Shown here one piece after another: positions 43,625 through 51,946 of a stretch of 64,000 nt of DNA. Every line of letters begins with the position of its first letter. Positions within the stretch are counted from its first letter, which is position 1. Origin of the DNA: a virus. A program made the position numbers and the translations under genes. The notes beneath the pieces were generated by a model. The model was given only the letters and a program-made list of their open reading frames with translations, did no database searches and was not told the origin of the DNA. The DNA lies in the IMG/VR virus record IMGVR_UViG_3300035034_000851, positions 1-64,000 of that record; one strand, given 5' to 3'.

Positions 43625-44358
43625 TACACTTGTTCTTTTAATTCTATTGATTGTAAAACTTGCTCTGCAGAAATTATTATTCCATCATAAAACTGTTCTA
43701 TGCTTAATTCTACTTGGTCGTATGCCCAAGATATTAATTCGTCACTTGCTAACCAAAAATTAGACAAACTTCTATATTCAAATCCATAAGGTGTTATTCT
43801 AAAACAACCTGGAGTACCATAGTATTCTCTTCTTAATTCATCATCATCTAATTCAAAAGATGGTACAGCTAAATTGTAATCAAATATTTTAATTACTCTT
43901 TCTAAATCATCTTCTGTCATTTTAGTTGGCATTCCAACGTGAATATGTCCTCCTGCAAATCTTGTATTAGTTTTTTTAGGATTCTTAATTACTAGATCAT
44001 AAACATTAAAATATTCAGAACAACCAAATTCATAACCTCCTTCAAAATTCTTTAAATCTTCACTTGAAAATTCAGCAGAAGCTTGAAAAGAAAAATCTAT
44101 GTTTTCTGGTACACTTCTTCTTATTAAATCTAATCCTTGATAAATGTTTGCAATAAAATCTTCTTTGCAATCTGAAGGAGGAATATTAAATTCAACCATT
44201 ACATTATCTCTTAGTACTCCAAAGCCATTACCAAATTTCTTTGGATTATCCTTATTATGTTCTAAAAAGAATGCTGATGCTGGTACAAAATTGCCGTTGC
44301 TTGTGTTTTTAAGGAAAAATTCTGGATCTGTTCCTATAGTAAAATTGTGTTTTTTCAT
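43624..44358 (-). CDS. phiEco32-like COOH-NH2 ligase, type 2
   Basis: 244 residues. It shows GTDPEFFL at 9-16, RDNVMVEFNIPP at 50-61, AGGHIHVGMP at 135-144 and GTPGCFRITPYGFEYRSLSNFW at 181-202. This block order is that of the phage phiEco32-type COOH-NH2 ligases of the GCS/GS superfamily. It should form an amide or gamma-peptide bond with ATP. It is the second ligase of this fold in the cluster, so two distinct bonds are probably made. It precedes the ABA-sandwich gene by one shared base. Confidence 0.85.
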   Translation of the reverse strand: MKKHNFTIGTDPEFFLKNTSNGNFVPASAFFLEHNKDNPKKFGNGFGVLRDNVMVEFNIPPSDCKEDFIANIYQGLDLIRRSVPENIDFSFQASAEFSSEDLKNFEGGYEFGCSEYFNVYDLVIKNPKKTNTRFAGGHIHVGMPTKMTEDDLERVIKIFDYNLAVPSFELDDDELRREYYGTPGCFRITPYGFEYRSLSNFWLASDELISWAYDQVELSIEQFYDGIIISAEQVLQSIELKEQV

Positions 44359-44359
44359 A

Positions 44360-45250
44360 TTATTTCTTGTAAGTTTTAATTATTAAATTTTTAATATCTT
44401 GATTAACTCTGTTTAATGGTAATGTTTTTAAAAAATTTTCAATTTCTTCATTTGTAGCTATTTGTTGAGTTTCTTTTATAGTTAAAATTTGTTCGTCATA
44501 AGAACATCCTCCACAATTTTGTGGTGTGCAACTACGACAATATTTCTTTTTAAATGTTATTTCTGAATGATCTGCACTAAATATTCTATATGTAACCTTA
44601 AAACTTTTTACATTATCTATAGTAGAAAATTTAATGATATTTTCTGGTTTTACATCAAGTATTACATTAGGAGCAAAGTCCACAGATTCAAATAAATTTC
44701 TTCTAAACTTTTGATAAGGAGTATTTAATTTAGTTAAAAAAGCTTTATTTTTCTTTTTAACTGTACTTATATAATCTTTAAAATTAATATAATTTATAAA
44801 AGAAGTACTAAAAAGATCATAACCAGTTCTTCTAAAAAAAGAATTAGAAATAAAAAGTTTATCCCACAAATTAATAGAATCATCTAATTTAAGAAATTCT
44901 TTATAATGACAACTTCCAATGCAATAAAAAGGTATTCTAAAAATAGCCCAAATTATGTTTATTAAACAAAATGGTATAATTTCTAAATCTATTTCAACTC
45001 TTAATTTATGTTTAACTTTAAGTTTATCATTAAAATATTCTACTCCTTCTGGAAATAATTCTTTAATAATGTCTTCATAAAATTTAAGATACTTTTCTTT
45101 AAAAGTATAAGCACTTGATGTTATAATTATTTTTTTTAAATTTGGATGAATAAATTCTCTAGTTCTTCTTAATCCATCACAACACATATCATCATTTATT
45201 ATTCTAATTAATGCATTATCCTTGTCGTATATTTCTGCTAATGTTTTCAT
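44360..45250 (-). CDS. Hypothetical Cys-rich protein, 296 aa
   Basis: Not recognised. The N-terminus has CCDGLRRTREFIHPNLKK. The middle has two hydrophobic stretches (PFCLINIIWAIFRIPFYCIG) that could dip into a membrane. The C-terminal part has CRSCTPQNCGGCSYDEQ near 235-252, a likely zinc or iron-sulphur site. It starts inside the primase end (35-base overlap) and stops one base before the type 2 ligase gene, so it may be part of either module. Confidence 0.55.
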   Translation of the reverse strand: MKTLAEIYDKDNALIRIINDDMCCDGLRRTREFIHPNLKKIIITSSAYTFKEKYLKFYEDIIKELFPEGVEYFNDKLKVKHKLRVEIDLEIIPFCLINIIWAIFRIPFYCIGSCHYKEFLKLDDSINLWDKLFISNSFFRRTGYDLFSTSFINYINFKDYISTVKKKNKAFLTKLNTPYQKFRRNLFESVDFAPNVILDVKPENIIKFSTIDNVKSFKVTYRIFSADHSEITFKKKYCRSCTPQNCGGCSYDEQILTIKETQQIATNEEIENFLKTLPLNRVNQDIKNLIIKTYKK

Positions 45251-46232
45251 GTAAAAATTTTATTAAACTTTTTTTTCCGTAAACTTGTATAAAATCTGAA
45301 GGGTCTTTTGGTAAATCTCCTGATTTATTTTGTGGTAATTCAATTGAAGTTAAATCATATTCTTCTTTTATTTTTGTAGAATAAATTTTACCAGCTTCAT
45401 CATTGTCATAAAATACTATAATATGTTTAAATCTCTTTTTTAACAAATTTATAGCATTATTAGATACTAAACTACTTTCTGATTTACAAGCTACTGAACT
45501 ATAACCACATTCATGTAATGTCATTACATCTTTTCTACTTTTAGTTAAAATAAGTATTTCACCTTTTTCTGGGAGTTGTTCCCAACATTCTAAAATACCT
45601 CCTACCATATTAGATCTCCATTTAAAAAACTTTGCAGCTCTAGGTCTATACAATTTAAAATCTTCTTGTTTTTCTGCATAAACATACATTGGATCATGTT
45701 GTTTATATTCATAATAAAAATCACCTCTTATCCAAGCTCTGTGACAAGCTCTTACTCTAAATTTAATTAAAGTAGGTAAAGTTATATGGTATTGAAACCA
45801 ATATCTTAAATCTATTTCATTGAATTTTTGAGTTACTATTGCTATTCTTGCTTTACCTATTTCATTTTTTTTAATTTCTTGTGTCATTCTTGGTTTTTTT
45901 GATACAAAACTGTGTTTTTTAATTGTACTATAATCATCTAAAGATTTAGGTCTGTGTAAGCCTAAATTAAAATCTTTTGCTATAGTATTGCAAACATCTT
46001 TAAATGAATCCAATTCTAATGCTTTTTGTGCTACATAAAAACAATCCATATGTGTTTTTTCAGACGCCCAATCAATAAATATTAAATTTCCATTGTTATA
46101 ATCAAAATAAGCTCTACCATTAGTGTCATTTCTCCAAGGATTTTTACAATTAGTGTTAAAAGAAATTTTACCTGGAAAATACCGTTCCATTATATCTTCC
46201 TGTGAGATTTTGTTCAGTATCAATGTTTTCAT
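45216..46232 (-). CDS. DNA primase (DnaG-type, TOPRIM domain)
   Basis: 338 residues. The N-terminal part (ISQEDIMERYFPGK, ..NPWRNDTNGRAYFDYNNGNLIFIDWAS..) fits the zinc-finger-like front of phage primases, but the usual four zinc Cys/His are missing. The TOPRIM part has LTKSRKDVMTL at 229-239, in which Lys replaces the usual Glu, and VFYDNDEAG at 273-281 with the D-x-D metal pair. The TKSxKD form is one I know from phage primases, so activity is plausible. It would make RNA primers for the family A polymerase. It overlaps the upstream gene by 65 bases. Confidence 0.8.
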   Translation of the reverse strand: MKTLILNKISQEDIMERYFPGKISFNTNCKNPWRNDTNGRAYFDYNNGNLIFIDWASEKTHMDCFYVAQKALELDSFKDVCNTIAKDFNLGLHRPKSLDDYSTIKKHSFVSKKPRMTQEIKKNEIGKARIAIVTQKFNEIDLRYWFQYHITLPTLIKFRVRACHRAWIRGDFYYEYKQHDPMYVYAEKQEDFKLYRPRAAKFFKWRSNMVGGILECWEQLPEKGEILILTKSRKDVMTLHECGYSSVACKSESSLVSNNAINLLKKRFKHIIVFYDNDEAGKIYSTKIKEEYDLTSIELPQNKSGDLPKDPSDFIQVYGKKSLIKFLHENISRNIRQG

Positions 46233-46476
46233 TTTTTATTTTTCTTTTTATAAGTTCTTTTTTATAAGCAAAATAATCTAAAAAAAGTAAACTATTTTCA
46301 TAAGATAATTCTTCTTCATCATAATACATAGAGTCATCATTTTCTCCTCCCCCATATTTTAAAGTTACACCCTTTTTAGCTCTTTTTTTTATTAAATTAA
46401 TTATATTATTTAAATGATTGTCACTTAAATCACATAATTTAATTAAATTTCCTTCTCTTGTTTTATGTAATTTCAT
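46168..46476 (-). CDS. Hypothetical protein, 102 aa
   Basis: Helical N-terminal half (LSDNHLNNIINLIKKRAKKG) followed by an acidic patch and another helix. It is the first gene after the SSB terminator. Its end overlaps the primase start by 65 bases; its last residues may be non-essential, or the primase may start later at an internal Met near 46190. No family assigned. Confidence 0.5.
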   Translation of the reverse strand: MKLHKTREGNLIKLCDLSDNHLNNIINLIKKRAKKGVTLKYGGGENDDSMYYDEEELSYENSLLFLDYFAYKKELIKRKIKNENIDTEQNLTGRYNGTVFSR

Positions 46477-46487
46477 ATTTATAAAAT

Positions 46488-46513
46488 AAAAAGGGGCCTA
46501 TTAGACCCCTTAT
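46488..46513 (-). terminator. Rho-independent terminator after the SSB gene
   Basis: Stem 46491-46496 with 46506-46511 (AAGGGG / CCCCTT on the - strand), loop of 9 bases, followed on the - strand by TTTTTATTTT. It lies 14 bases after the SSB stop. Confidence 0.85.
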
Positions 46514-46525
46514 ATTATTGTTTAC

Positions 46526-47224
46526 TTAAAAAGGTAAATCATCAGATTCACCAGAATCTAACATACTAGGCTCTTTTGGAGCTTCATATTTACCATATTC
46601 TACAGTAGAATGTACATTTCTCCAATTTTCCACAAGTCTTTCAAATCGCTTCATATTGTCTAAATTAGCATGACCAAAGTTTCTAGGTGAAACTTCCATA
46701 TACTTACCATTCTTTACTCCTAGAACACCTTTTACTTCTCTGTCGCTAAAGTGCTCTATTGCACCTTTAAGAGAACTTACATCTCCATTACAAAGCTCTT
46801 CAAAAGGTAATACTAGTTCACCATCTCTTAGGTCAGGATTCAACCAACCAATCATAAAAGAATAAATATCTGCTTCACCCTTACGAGCAATTCTAACATC
46901 TTTTCTATCATACCAGTCTGGTAATGAATCCACATCTGGTCCCCATGTAGTTTGGCCTAAGCCATTAATATACATAAATTTGCCACCATCTTTATCAGTT
47001 TTAACTTCTTCATCTTTTAACCAAAATGAAGTTTTTGTATTAACATCGTCATTAGATAGTCTTATGTCTATTCTATTTTCATATGTTAATTCATTTTCTA
47101 AAGTCATACCTAATATTTCAGATAACTCCTCTTTTGTAGGATTAACTGCATCTATCTTAAAATTACTTACACCTGTGTATAAGCCTCCTTTTTCATTTTT
47201 TGTTTTTATATTTTCCCAATTCAT
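46526..47224 (-). CDS. ssb: Single-stranded DNA-binding protein (crAss-like SSB)
   Basis: 232 residues ending GESDDLPF, the acidic tip that bacterial SSBs use to recruit partners. The core is rich in aromatic and basic residues (TSFWLKDEEVKTDKDGG, GLGQTTWGP, SFMIGWLNPDLRDGE) in line with an OB-fold DNA groove, though longer than E. coli SSB. It should coat unwound DNA and contact polymerase, primase and the RecT-like protein. It lies 18 bases after the last exon of the RecT-like gene and before a terminator. Confidence 0.78.
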   Translation of the reverse strand: MNWENIKTKNEKGGLYTGVSNFKIDAVNPTKEELSEILGMTLENELTYENRIDIRLSNDDVNTKTSFWLKDEEVKTDKDGGKFMYINGLGQTTWGPDVDSLPDWYDRKDVRIARKGEADIYSFMIGWLNPDLRDGELVLPFEELCNGDVSSLKGAIEHFSDREVKGVLGVKNGKYMEVSPRNFGHANLDNMKRFERLVENWRNVHSTVEYGKYEAPKEPSMLDSGESDDLPF

Positions 47225-47242
47225 AATTCTATCTCTTCTATA

Positions 47243-48737
47243 TTACTTTTTTTCTTCAACAATTTCAATAATTTCTCCTTCTTCATTACGGTTTACCTCA
47301 GTAGAACCTTCAACCATATGGTCAAATAATTCTTCTGTGGTATAAAGACCCAATAAAAGATCTGCACCAATTCTGTTAGCTCCTGCTGATAAGCAACGAG
47401 CCCATAACATAAATTTCACTTTTGTTAACGTAAAGGCTCTTTATCCTCTACTTCTATATGTTTCCATATAGGTCAGACTATATCATAATAAATTTGTTTG
47501 ACGTTTTCCTTTAAGAATTTTTGATATGGTAGCTGGATTAACATCAAAGATTTTAGCAATCTCATAATTTTTAAATCCTTCTTTTTTCATATTAAAAACT
47601 TTACATAAATCTTCTACTTTAATTTTAATATTGTGATGATTATTACCTCTGCACATATTAGTTAAACCCATTTTATGAGCATGTAAAATATTTTCTTTAT
47701 GTGTACACCATTCTAAATTATCTAACACATTATTAATTTTATTACCATCTTTATGATTTACAACTGGTAAATCTAATGGATTTTTTAAAAATGTTTGAGC
47801 TACTAATCTATGTAGCTTTTTTGTAGACACTTTATTATTTAGTCTTAACTGTATGTCAATGTATCCATGATTAGGGTTTGTACATGTAGATTTAAATATA
47901 TCTTTTGGTACCCCTTTTCTTTTTAAACTTTTGACACGTCCTAAGTTGCTAATTTCATAGCAACCTTCATACCCCTTTAATTTTTTAAATTTTTCCATAC
48001 TACAAAGGTACGGCAATTAAATGATATAAACAAATTTATTTTGGATTTTCGTGGGTATATTATATTCTGCGGACTGCAGTTTCAATACCTAGTCGTTGAA
48101 CCTTGAAAGAACTTTTAGCTCTAACCTTGGCTGCTGATTGGCTTATAAAATATAAAAAGAAAGTGTACTCACACTACCATTTGATTAATTAGGTATTGAC
48201 CCTCTGCGGTGGAATCTAACACACCAATGCTTTCTTTTTAATATTTTACTTAGCTTTCCAGACAATTTATCCAATTTATCCTGCCCAAATTTTAGGCATT
48301 TTCTTCCAATTGTCTTTTCCAGTTAGTCCCATGCCTTCTGCATCTTTCCAACTGAATGTGGTAAATTCTTCCATATCTCCACGAACAAAACGAATTTTTG
48401 TTCTAATGTCAATAGGCTTTTTTGTAGAGTCTTTGTATTCAGATACAGTTCCGTCTTCATAAACGTATACTCCATCTTCTACAGTTTGAAATTGTATTCC
48501 TCCCTTTCGTAACAGTGCTCCTGTTGCTTTAGCTGATAAACTAAGTTTACCTTGTATTGGAATTATATAGTGAAAGCTTTGCATTGTTGCAAAACCTAAC
48601 TCTTCTCCCATTTGCTTAATTGCAAACGCATCTGATACTGTCTTAACGTGTGTTGGTAATTTTTTTGAATCAATAAGTTTCTGCAAAAAAACTTCAACTT
48701 CGCTATTCTCCTCTTTAGTAATTATTTCCTTCTTCAT
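47243..48737 (-). CDS. RecT-like single-strand annealing protein, split by a group I intron
   Basis: Exon 1 is 48294-48737 (148 codons) and exon 2 is 47243-47416 (57 codons plus stop). Joining them in phase gives 205 residues through KKMP|KFMLWARCLSAG. Exon 1 has the RecT-type ELGFATMQSFHYI and GKLSLSAKATGALLRKGG blocks. Exon 2 has ARCLSAGANRIGADLLLGLYTTEEL, the usual continuation. Without splicing, exon 1 reads into KIWAG and a TAA. The protein should pair single strands made by the RecE-like nuclease during recombination or replication. The helicase gene lies directly upstream and SSB directly downstream. The fold name comes from motif order, so a related annealing family is possible. Confidence 0.78.
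47483..47998 (-). CDS. NUMOD4/HNH homing endonuclease, intron-encoded
   Basis: 171 residues from MEKFKKLKGYEGCYEISNLG; a start six codons earlier would fall inside the promoter. The NUMOD4 opening (GYEGCYEISNLGRVKSLKR) is followed by the HNH core LHRLVAQTFLKNP, PVVNHKDGNKINNVLDNLEWCTHKEN and then a helix-turn-helix-like NUMOD tail (FKNYEIAKIFDVNPATISKIL). Such proteins cut intron-less alleles so that repair copies the intron. The stop codon overlaps the conserved P7 strand of the intron, showing close fitting of gene and ribozyme. Confidence 0.92.
   Translation of the reverse strand: MEKFKKLKGYEGCYEISNLGRVKSLKRKGVPKDIFKSTCTNPNHGYIDIQLRLNNKVSTKKLHRLVAQTFLKNPLDLPVVNHKDGNKINNVLDNLEWCTHKENILHAHKMGLTNMCRGNNHHNIKIKVEDLCKVFNMKKEGFKNYEIAKIFDVNPATISKILKGKRQTNLL
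48003..48034 (-). promoter_or_regulatory. Bacteroidota-type promoter for the intron endonuclease
   Basis: On the - strand, TTTG (48031-48034) and TACCTTTG (48003-48010) are 20 bases apart, matching the Bacteroidota primary-sigma consensus TTTG-N19-21-TAnnTTTG. The -7 box ends 5 bases before the ATG at 47998, so the message would be leaderless or nearly so. Confidence 0.65.
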
Positions 48738-49823
48738 CTAATCCTTCTCCTCTATATTACTGGGTGAGTCTAATTCTTTAAAAGTGTTTGTTTCACCATC
48801 AAAGTATAGACCCTTTTTTAAGTTTGGACGACCTAATCTGTTTTTTAATATTTTTAAACATCTATAGTTGTCCTTTAATTTTACTATGTCATGTCCTAAG
48901 TGTTTTCTTATTTCATAACGATCAGGGGCAAACAAACCTAACACTACTAAAGCGTCACGTTGTGTTAATTTGTTATCTGCTAGACCATCTAAACTTGGTT
49001 CTAACTTAGATTCAATACTTTGTCCTTGATTAGTAAACTGCATTTTTTCTTTATCTGCAGATTGCTGCTGTACATTTACTACAGCGTATTTAAAATGTTT
49101 AGTAATTTGTTTTCTAGAGTAATCTGCTGACCACTTAGTTATAGTTTGATGTTTATTCATCATTTGACCTGTTACTCCATCTTTTTCTTCTTGAAGAAGA
49201 CTAATATGATCTGTAATTACTATTACAAATTCATTTAAATCATTAGGTGTATAATGAGAATATATCTTTTCATCTTTTCCTTGTATATTTAAAGTTTTGT
49301 AATGATGAGTTCCATTCTTTTCAGAATAGTCTCTTACATATTTATAAATACCTGTTGGATTAGATATACTATCTTCCACTACTAAATATTTTTCTAGATC
49401 TTGAAAGTATTCTCTACATTCATATATTTTATTTAATACATCTTGACTAATAACTTTATTAGTATAGGTTTGTAAATCTAAAACACTGTATGAAAGATTA
49501 TGTTTTACTTTCAATCTATTTGATATTAAACCTAAAGTAAATTCTTCTTTAGATTCCTCTAAAGCAAAATAAAGTATTTTAAGTTTTAAATTTTTATCGC
49601 TATATTTTTTTATATATTTATAAGGTTCTAATACAAATAATGATTTGGTTAATTGTGTTTTACCAACACCACTACTTGCAGTAACTATATAATAAACTCC
49701 TTTAATTATTCCTGGTATATGTTTGTTTAAAGTTGGAAAATTCTCAAATGGAATAGTATTAACTAAACCTTTTTTAAAATTATCCCAATTACTTTTTATT
49801 TTTTCAAAAGTATTATCAAACAT
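48738..49823 (-). CDS. DnaB-like replicative helicase (SF4 ATPase domain)
   Basis: 361 residues. Walker A is TASSGVGKTQ at 48-57; an acidic motif follows in YFALEES, Walker B is VIVITDHISLL near 203-213, and the sensor-like VNVQQQSADKE lies near 243-253, all in SF4 order. No N-terminal DnaB domain is present; the protein is a RecA-fold core of the size used by crAss-like phages. It would unwind DNA as a hexamer. The stop is one base before the RecT-like start and its start shares a base with the next gene, so all three are co-translated. Confidence 0.88.
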   Translation of the reverse strand: MFDNTFEKIKSNWDNFKKGLVNTIPFENFPTLNKHIPGIIKGVYYIVTASSGVGKTQLTKSLFVLEPYKYIKKYSDKNLKLKILYFALEESKEEFTLGLISNRLKVKHNLSYSVLDLQTYTNKVISQDVLNKIYECREYFQDLEKYLVVEDSISNPTGIYKYVRDYSEKNGTHHYKTLNIQGKDEKIYSHYTPNDLNEFVIVITDHISLLQEEKDGVTGQMMNKHQTITKWSADYSRKQITKHFKYAVVNVQQQSADKEKMQFTNQGQSIESKLEPSLDGLADNKLTQRDALVVLGLFAPDRYEIRKHLGHDIVKLKDNYRCLKILKNRLGRPNLKKGLYFDGETNTFKELDSPSNIEEKD

Positions 49824-50293
49824 TACATTCCTACTTCAAAGTCGTCTAATGTATCTTCATTATTCTCTAAAATGTTTTCACATTCACTAGCTAATGTTGA
49901 CATATTATTCTTATAAATAAAATAATGTGCGGTTTGTATAAAAGCATACTGTGATCTTGCTTTATTTTCTACATAGTTTTTAGTTGCTTTTATTATTAAA
50001 TCAGTTTCATATTCTGGGTATTCTATTATAAATTTTCTCATCTTTTTAAGACAAGATTGCTTATCACCTCGAACTGGCATTCCACCAGATCTTATTCCTT
50101 TAGGGAATATCTCCCTATAATCATTTATCCACTCTAAAACGTTATCTTGTTTTTTCGGTGCTTGTTTTATTTTTTGTAATGCTTGGTTTGTAAAATTTAA
50201 TTCTGTTTCGTTGTGAATAAATCCTCTGTTTACTAATTGTTTCATAATCCCTATGGATTGTAACAATTTTATTGTATCATCAGTTTTATTCAA
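49823..50293 (-). CDS. Hypothetical replication-associated protein, 156 aa
   Basis: Contains VLEWINDYREIFPKGIRSGG, then PVRGDKQSCLKKMRKFI, and QTAHYFIYKNNMSTL, a pattern I recall from Bacteroidota phage proteins encoded next to the helicase. Helical, with an acidic C-terminus (NNEDTLDDFEVGM). It shares one base with the helicase start. A helicase loader or regulator role is suggested by position only. Confidence 0.58.
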   Translation of the reverse strand: MNKTDDTIKLLQSIGIMKQLVNRGFIHNETELNFTNQALQKIKQAPKKQDNVLEWINDYREIFPKGIRSGGMPVRGDKQSCLKKMRKFIIEYPEYETDLIIKATKNYVENKARSQYAFIQTAHYFIYKNNMSTLASECENILENNEDTLDDFEVGM

Positions 50294-50393
50294 TTTATTT
50301 TTATTTATTTATTTATTAAAATGGTATATTAGGATTCAATCCTTTTAAATCATCTATACTAATAATTGATGCTTTATTAGAAACTTTATTTAA

Positions 50394-51350
50394 TTATTCT
50401 TTTAAAGGTTCTACTGGAAAACTATTACTATGTGAATTTGGTTGCACTGCATAATCAGTACTATCCATTTTTCCATTAAAACTATTATTCATTGGCCTGT
50501 CTTCTGGTTTTGGCATATTGTTATAAAGATTAGCAGCTTGTTGTCGAAATTGTCTATTTAATTTTTCATGTTCATTAATATACCCAGCCCAATTTCTTGA
50601 ATGCTTTCTTCCTGCTCTTGCTGAACCAACAGCAGTTCTAGGCATTTCAGAAAAATCAGGTTCTTCATAAGGAAGTTTAACAAGATTTTCTTCTGATTCT
50701 ACTTCTTCATCTTCAATTGAAGGTATTGGTTTAGGAAAACATTCATCTATTGCTTCATTCGCTTGATCTTGTTTAATTGTGTCAAGTAAATGAGGTATTT
50801 TAACTTTTTCAGCTTCAGAAACTTTATCTTTAGAAGTAGATCTTTTATTTATAATATTATCTAATGAAAAATCATCTTTTATATTACTTACAGGTAATTC
50901 TTCTCTTCCATAATAATTTGGATTTTCAAAGTATACTCTTTTTAGTTTAATACCTGCTAATTTTTCTAATACTTCTAAATCATATCCTTTAAAATCTCCT
51001 AAGCTAGAACTTAAATTACTATCCTTATACATCATACTAACCCAACCATGTAATTTATATTTACAATGGAAAAAAGCTATTTGACTTATTTCTGGACAAG
51101 TTACAAATCTTAAACAATTAGGTTCATTACATAAAGTTAATAATGCTAAAGCTAATTCTGAATCTGTTACATTTTCAAAATAATTATTAACTAAAGATTT
51201 TATGTCATTAAAACTTCTATTTTTATTAGCTCCACACTGTAAACCATCATTTTCTACTTTATAAGTTTCTGGAGTTTGTTTAAAAAAATAATCTTCTAAA
51301 AATGCGTACACGTTACTTGTGTTTAATTCTTCGTTACAGTATAATTTCAT
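50394..51350 (-). CDS. Hypothetical protein, 318 aa, with possible C-terminal extension past its stop
   Basis: The N-terminal 150 residues look folded (CNEELNTSNVYAFLEDYFF, LCNEPNCLRFVTCPE). The C-terminal half is charged and disordered, with ARAGRKHSRNWAGYINEHEK and a Pro-rich tail. After the TAA at 50394 the same frame continues for 25 sense codons, ending SIDDLKGLNPNIPF at a TAA near 50318. That tail resembles an SSB-type acidic tip. A recent nonsense mutation or readthrough is possible; it may also be chance. No family recognised. Confidence 0.55.
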   Translation of the reverse strand: MKLYCNEELNTSNVYAFLEDYFFKQTPETYKVENDGLQCGANKNRSFNDIKSLVNNYFENVTDSELALALLTLCNEPNCLRFVTCPEISQIAFFHCKYKLHGWVSMMYKDSNLSSSLGDFKGYDLEVLEKLAGIKLKRVYFENPNYYGREELPVSNIKDDFSLDNIINKRSTSKDKVSEAEKVKIPHLLDTIKQDQANEAIDECFPKPIPSIEDEEVESEENLVKLPYEEPDFSEMPRTAVGSARAGRKHSRNWAGYINEHEKLNRQFRQQAANLYNNMPKPEDRPMNNSFNGKMDSTDYAVQPNSHSNSFPVEPLKE

Positions 51351-51946
51351 AATTGTTCAATATTAGATTCTCTTAATTTTGCATAATCAAGTACAAATAA
51401 CTTTATTGTATTTCCTGAATTTGGATTAATTGCTTCTGTTTGATTTAATGAAAAATTATTCATTAATTCAACGAAATAATCTGTATAAGAATAATTATTA
51501 ATATTCATACTTACTAATAATATGTTTTTTCGGTCAGAATCAGCCATTTCTTTAAAAATATAATGCAATATTTGCTTTTTATAATTAAAATGTGAATTAT
51601 CTATTTTTGCTATTATAAAATTTATTCCATTAGTTTCTGAAATACCACAACTCATAACAGATTCATAATAATTTAAAGTTCGTGTTTCACCATTTATGCT
51701 TACATAACATTCATCCTCATTCATACTTAAATCTACAGATATTTCTTCAAGTTCTTCTTCTAAAGTTAAAGGTGCTTCAACTACAGGTTCTTCTCTTTTT
51801 ACATTAAATAATTTTTTAGAATATTGTACTTTTGCTCCAGTATCATTTCTTAAAATATATTTAGTTTCATTTTCTTCAATTGATTCATATTCTTTATCAA
51901 TAGTCAATTTAAAGTTTTTTACTTCTTTACAGATAATTTTTATCAT
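51347..51946 (-). CDS. Hypothetical protein, 199 aa
   Basis: The N-terminal 50 residues form a basic strand-rich piece (KLTIDKEYESIEENETKYIL). An acidic linker follows, then an alpha/beta domain containing YESVMSCGISETNGINFIIAKI and KILHYIFKEMADSDRK-like helices. It overlaps the next gene by 4 bases and shares one base with the gene after it. Weakly like the neighbouring 153-residue protein in its C-terminal layout. Function unknown. Confidence 0.5.
   Translation of the reverse strand: MIKIICKEVKNFKLTIDKEYESIEENETKYILRNDTGAKVQYSKKLFNVKREEPVVEAPLTLEEELEEISVDLSMNEDECYVSINGETRTLNYYESVMSCGISETNGINFIIAKIDNSHFNYKKQILHYIFKEMADSDRKNILLVSMNINNYSYTDYFVELMNNFSLNQTEAINPNSGNTIKLFVLDYAKLRESNIEQL

Larger units (their letters stand above)
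47417..48293 (-). mobile_element. Group I self-splicing intron (877 bases) carrying an HNH endonuclease
   Basis: P1 pairs exon TGCCT (48294-48298) with GGGCA (48282-48286), giving the U-G pair at the splice site. P10 can pair exon 2 AAATTT (47411-47416) with AAATTT at 48287-48292. The intron ends in G. A conserved block with AATCAGCAGCCAAG lies at about 48125-48140. P7 pairs GACTA in TTCAACGACTAG (48088-48092) with TAGTC in GATATAGTCTG (47476-47480). The endonuclease frame lies between the two P7 strands, so probably in the P8 loop. Besides the endonuclease gene, the remaining about 360 bases are ribozyme core. Confidence 0.88.

Noticed and set aside
45216-46232. Primase as a pseudoenzyme because the TOPRIM Glu is Lys
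   Set aside because: The TKSxKD form is one I know from otherwise normal phage primases, and the D-x-D pair is intact, so loss of function is not supported.
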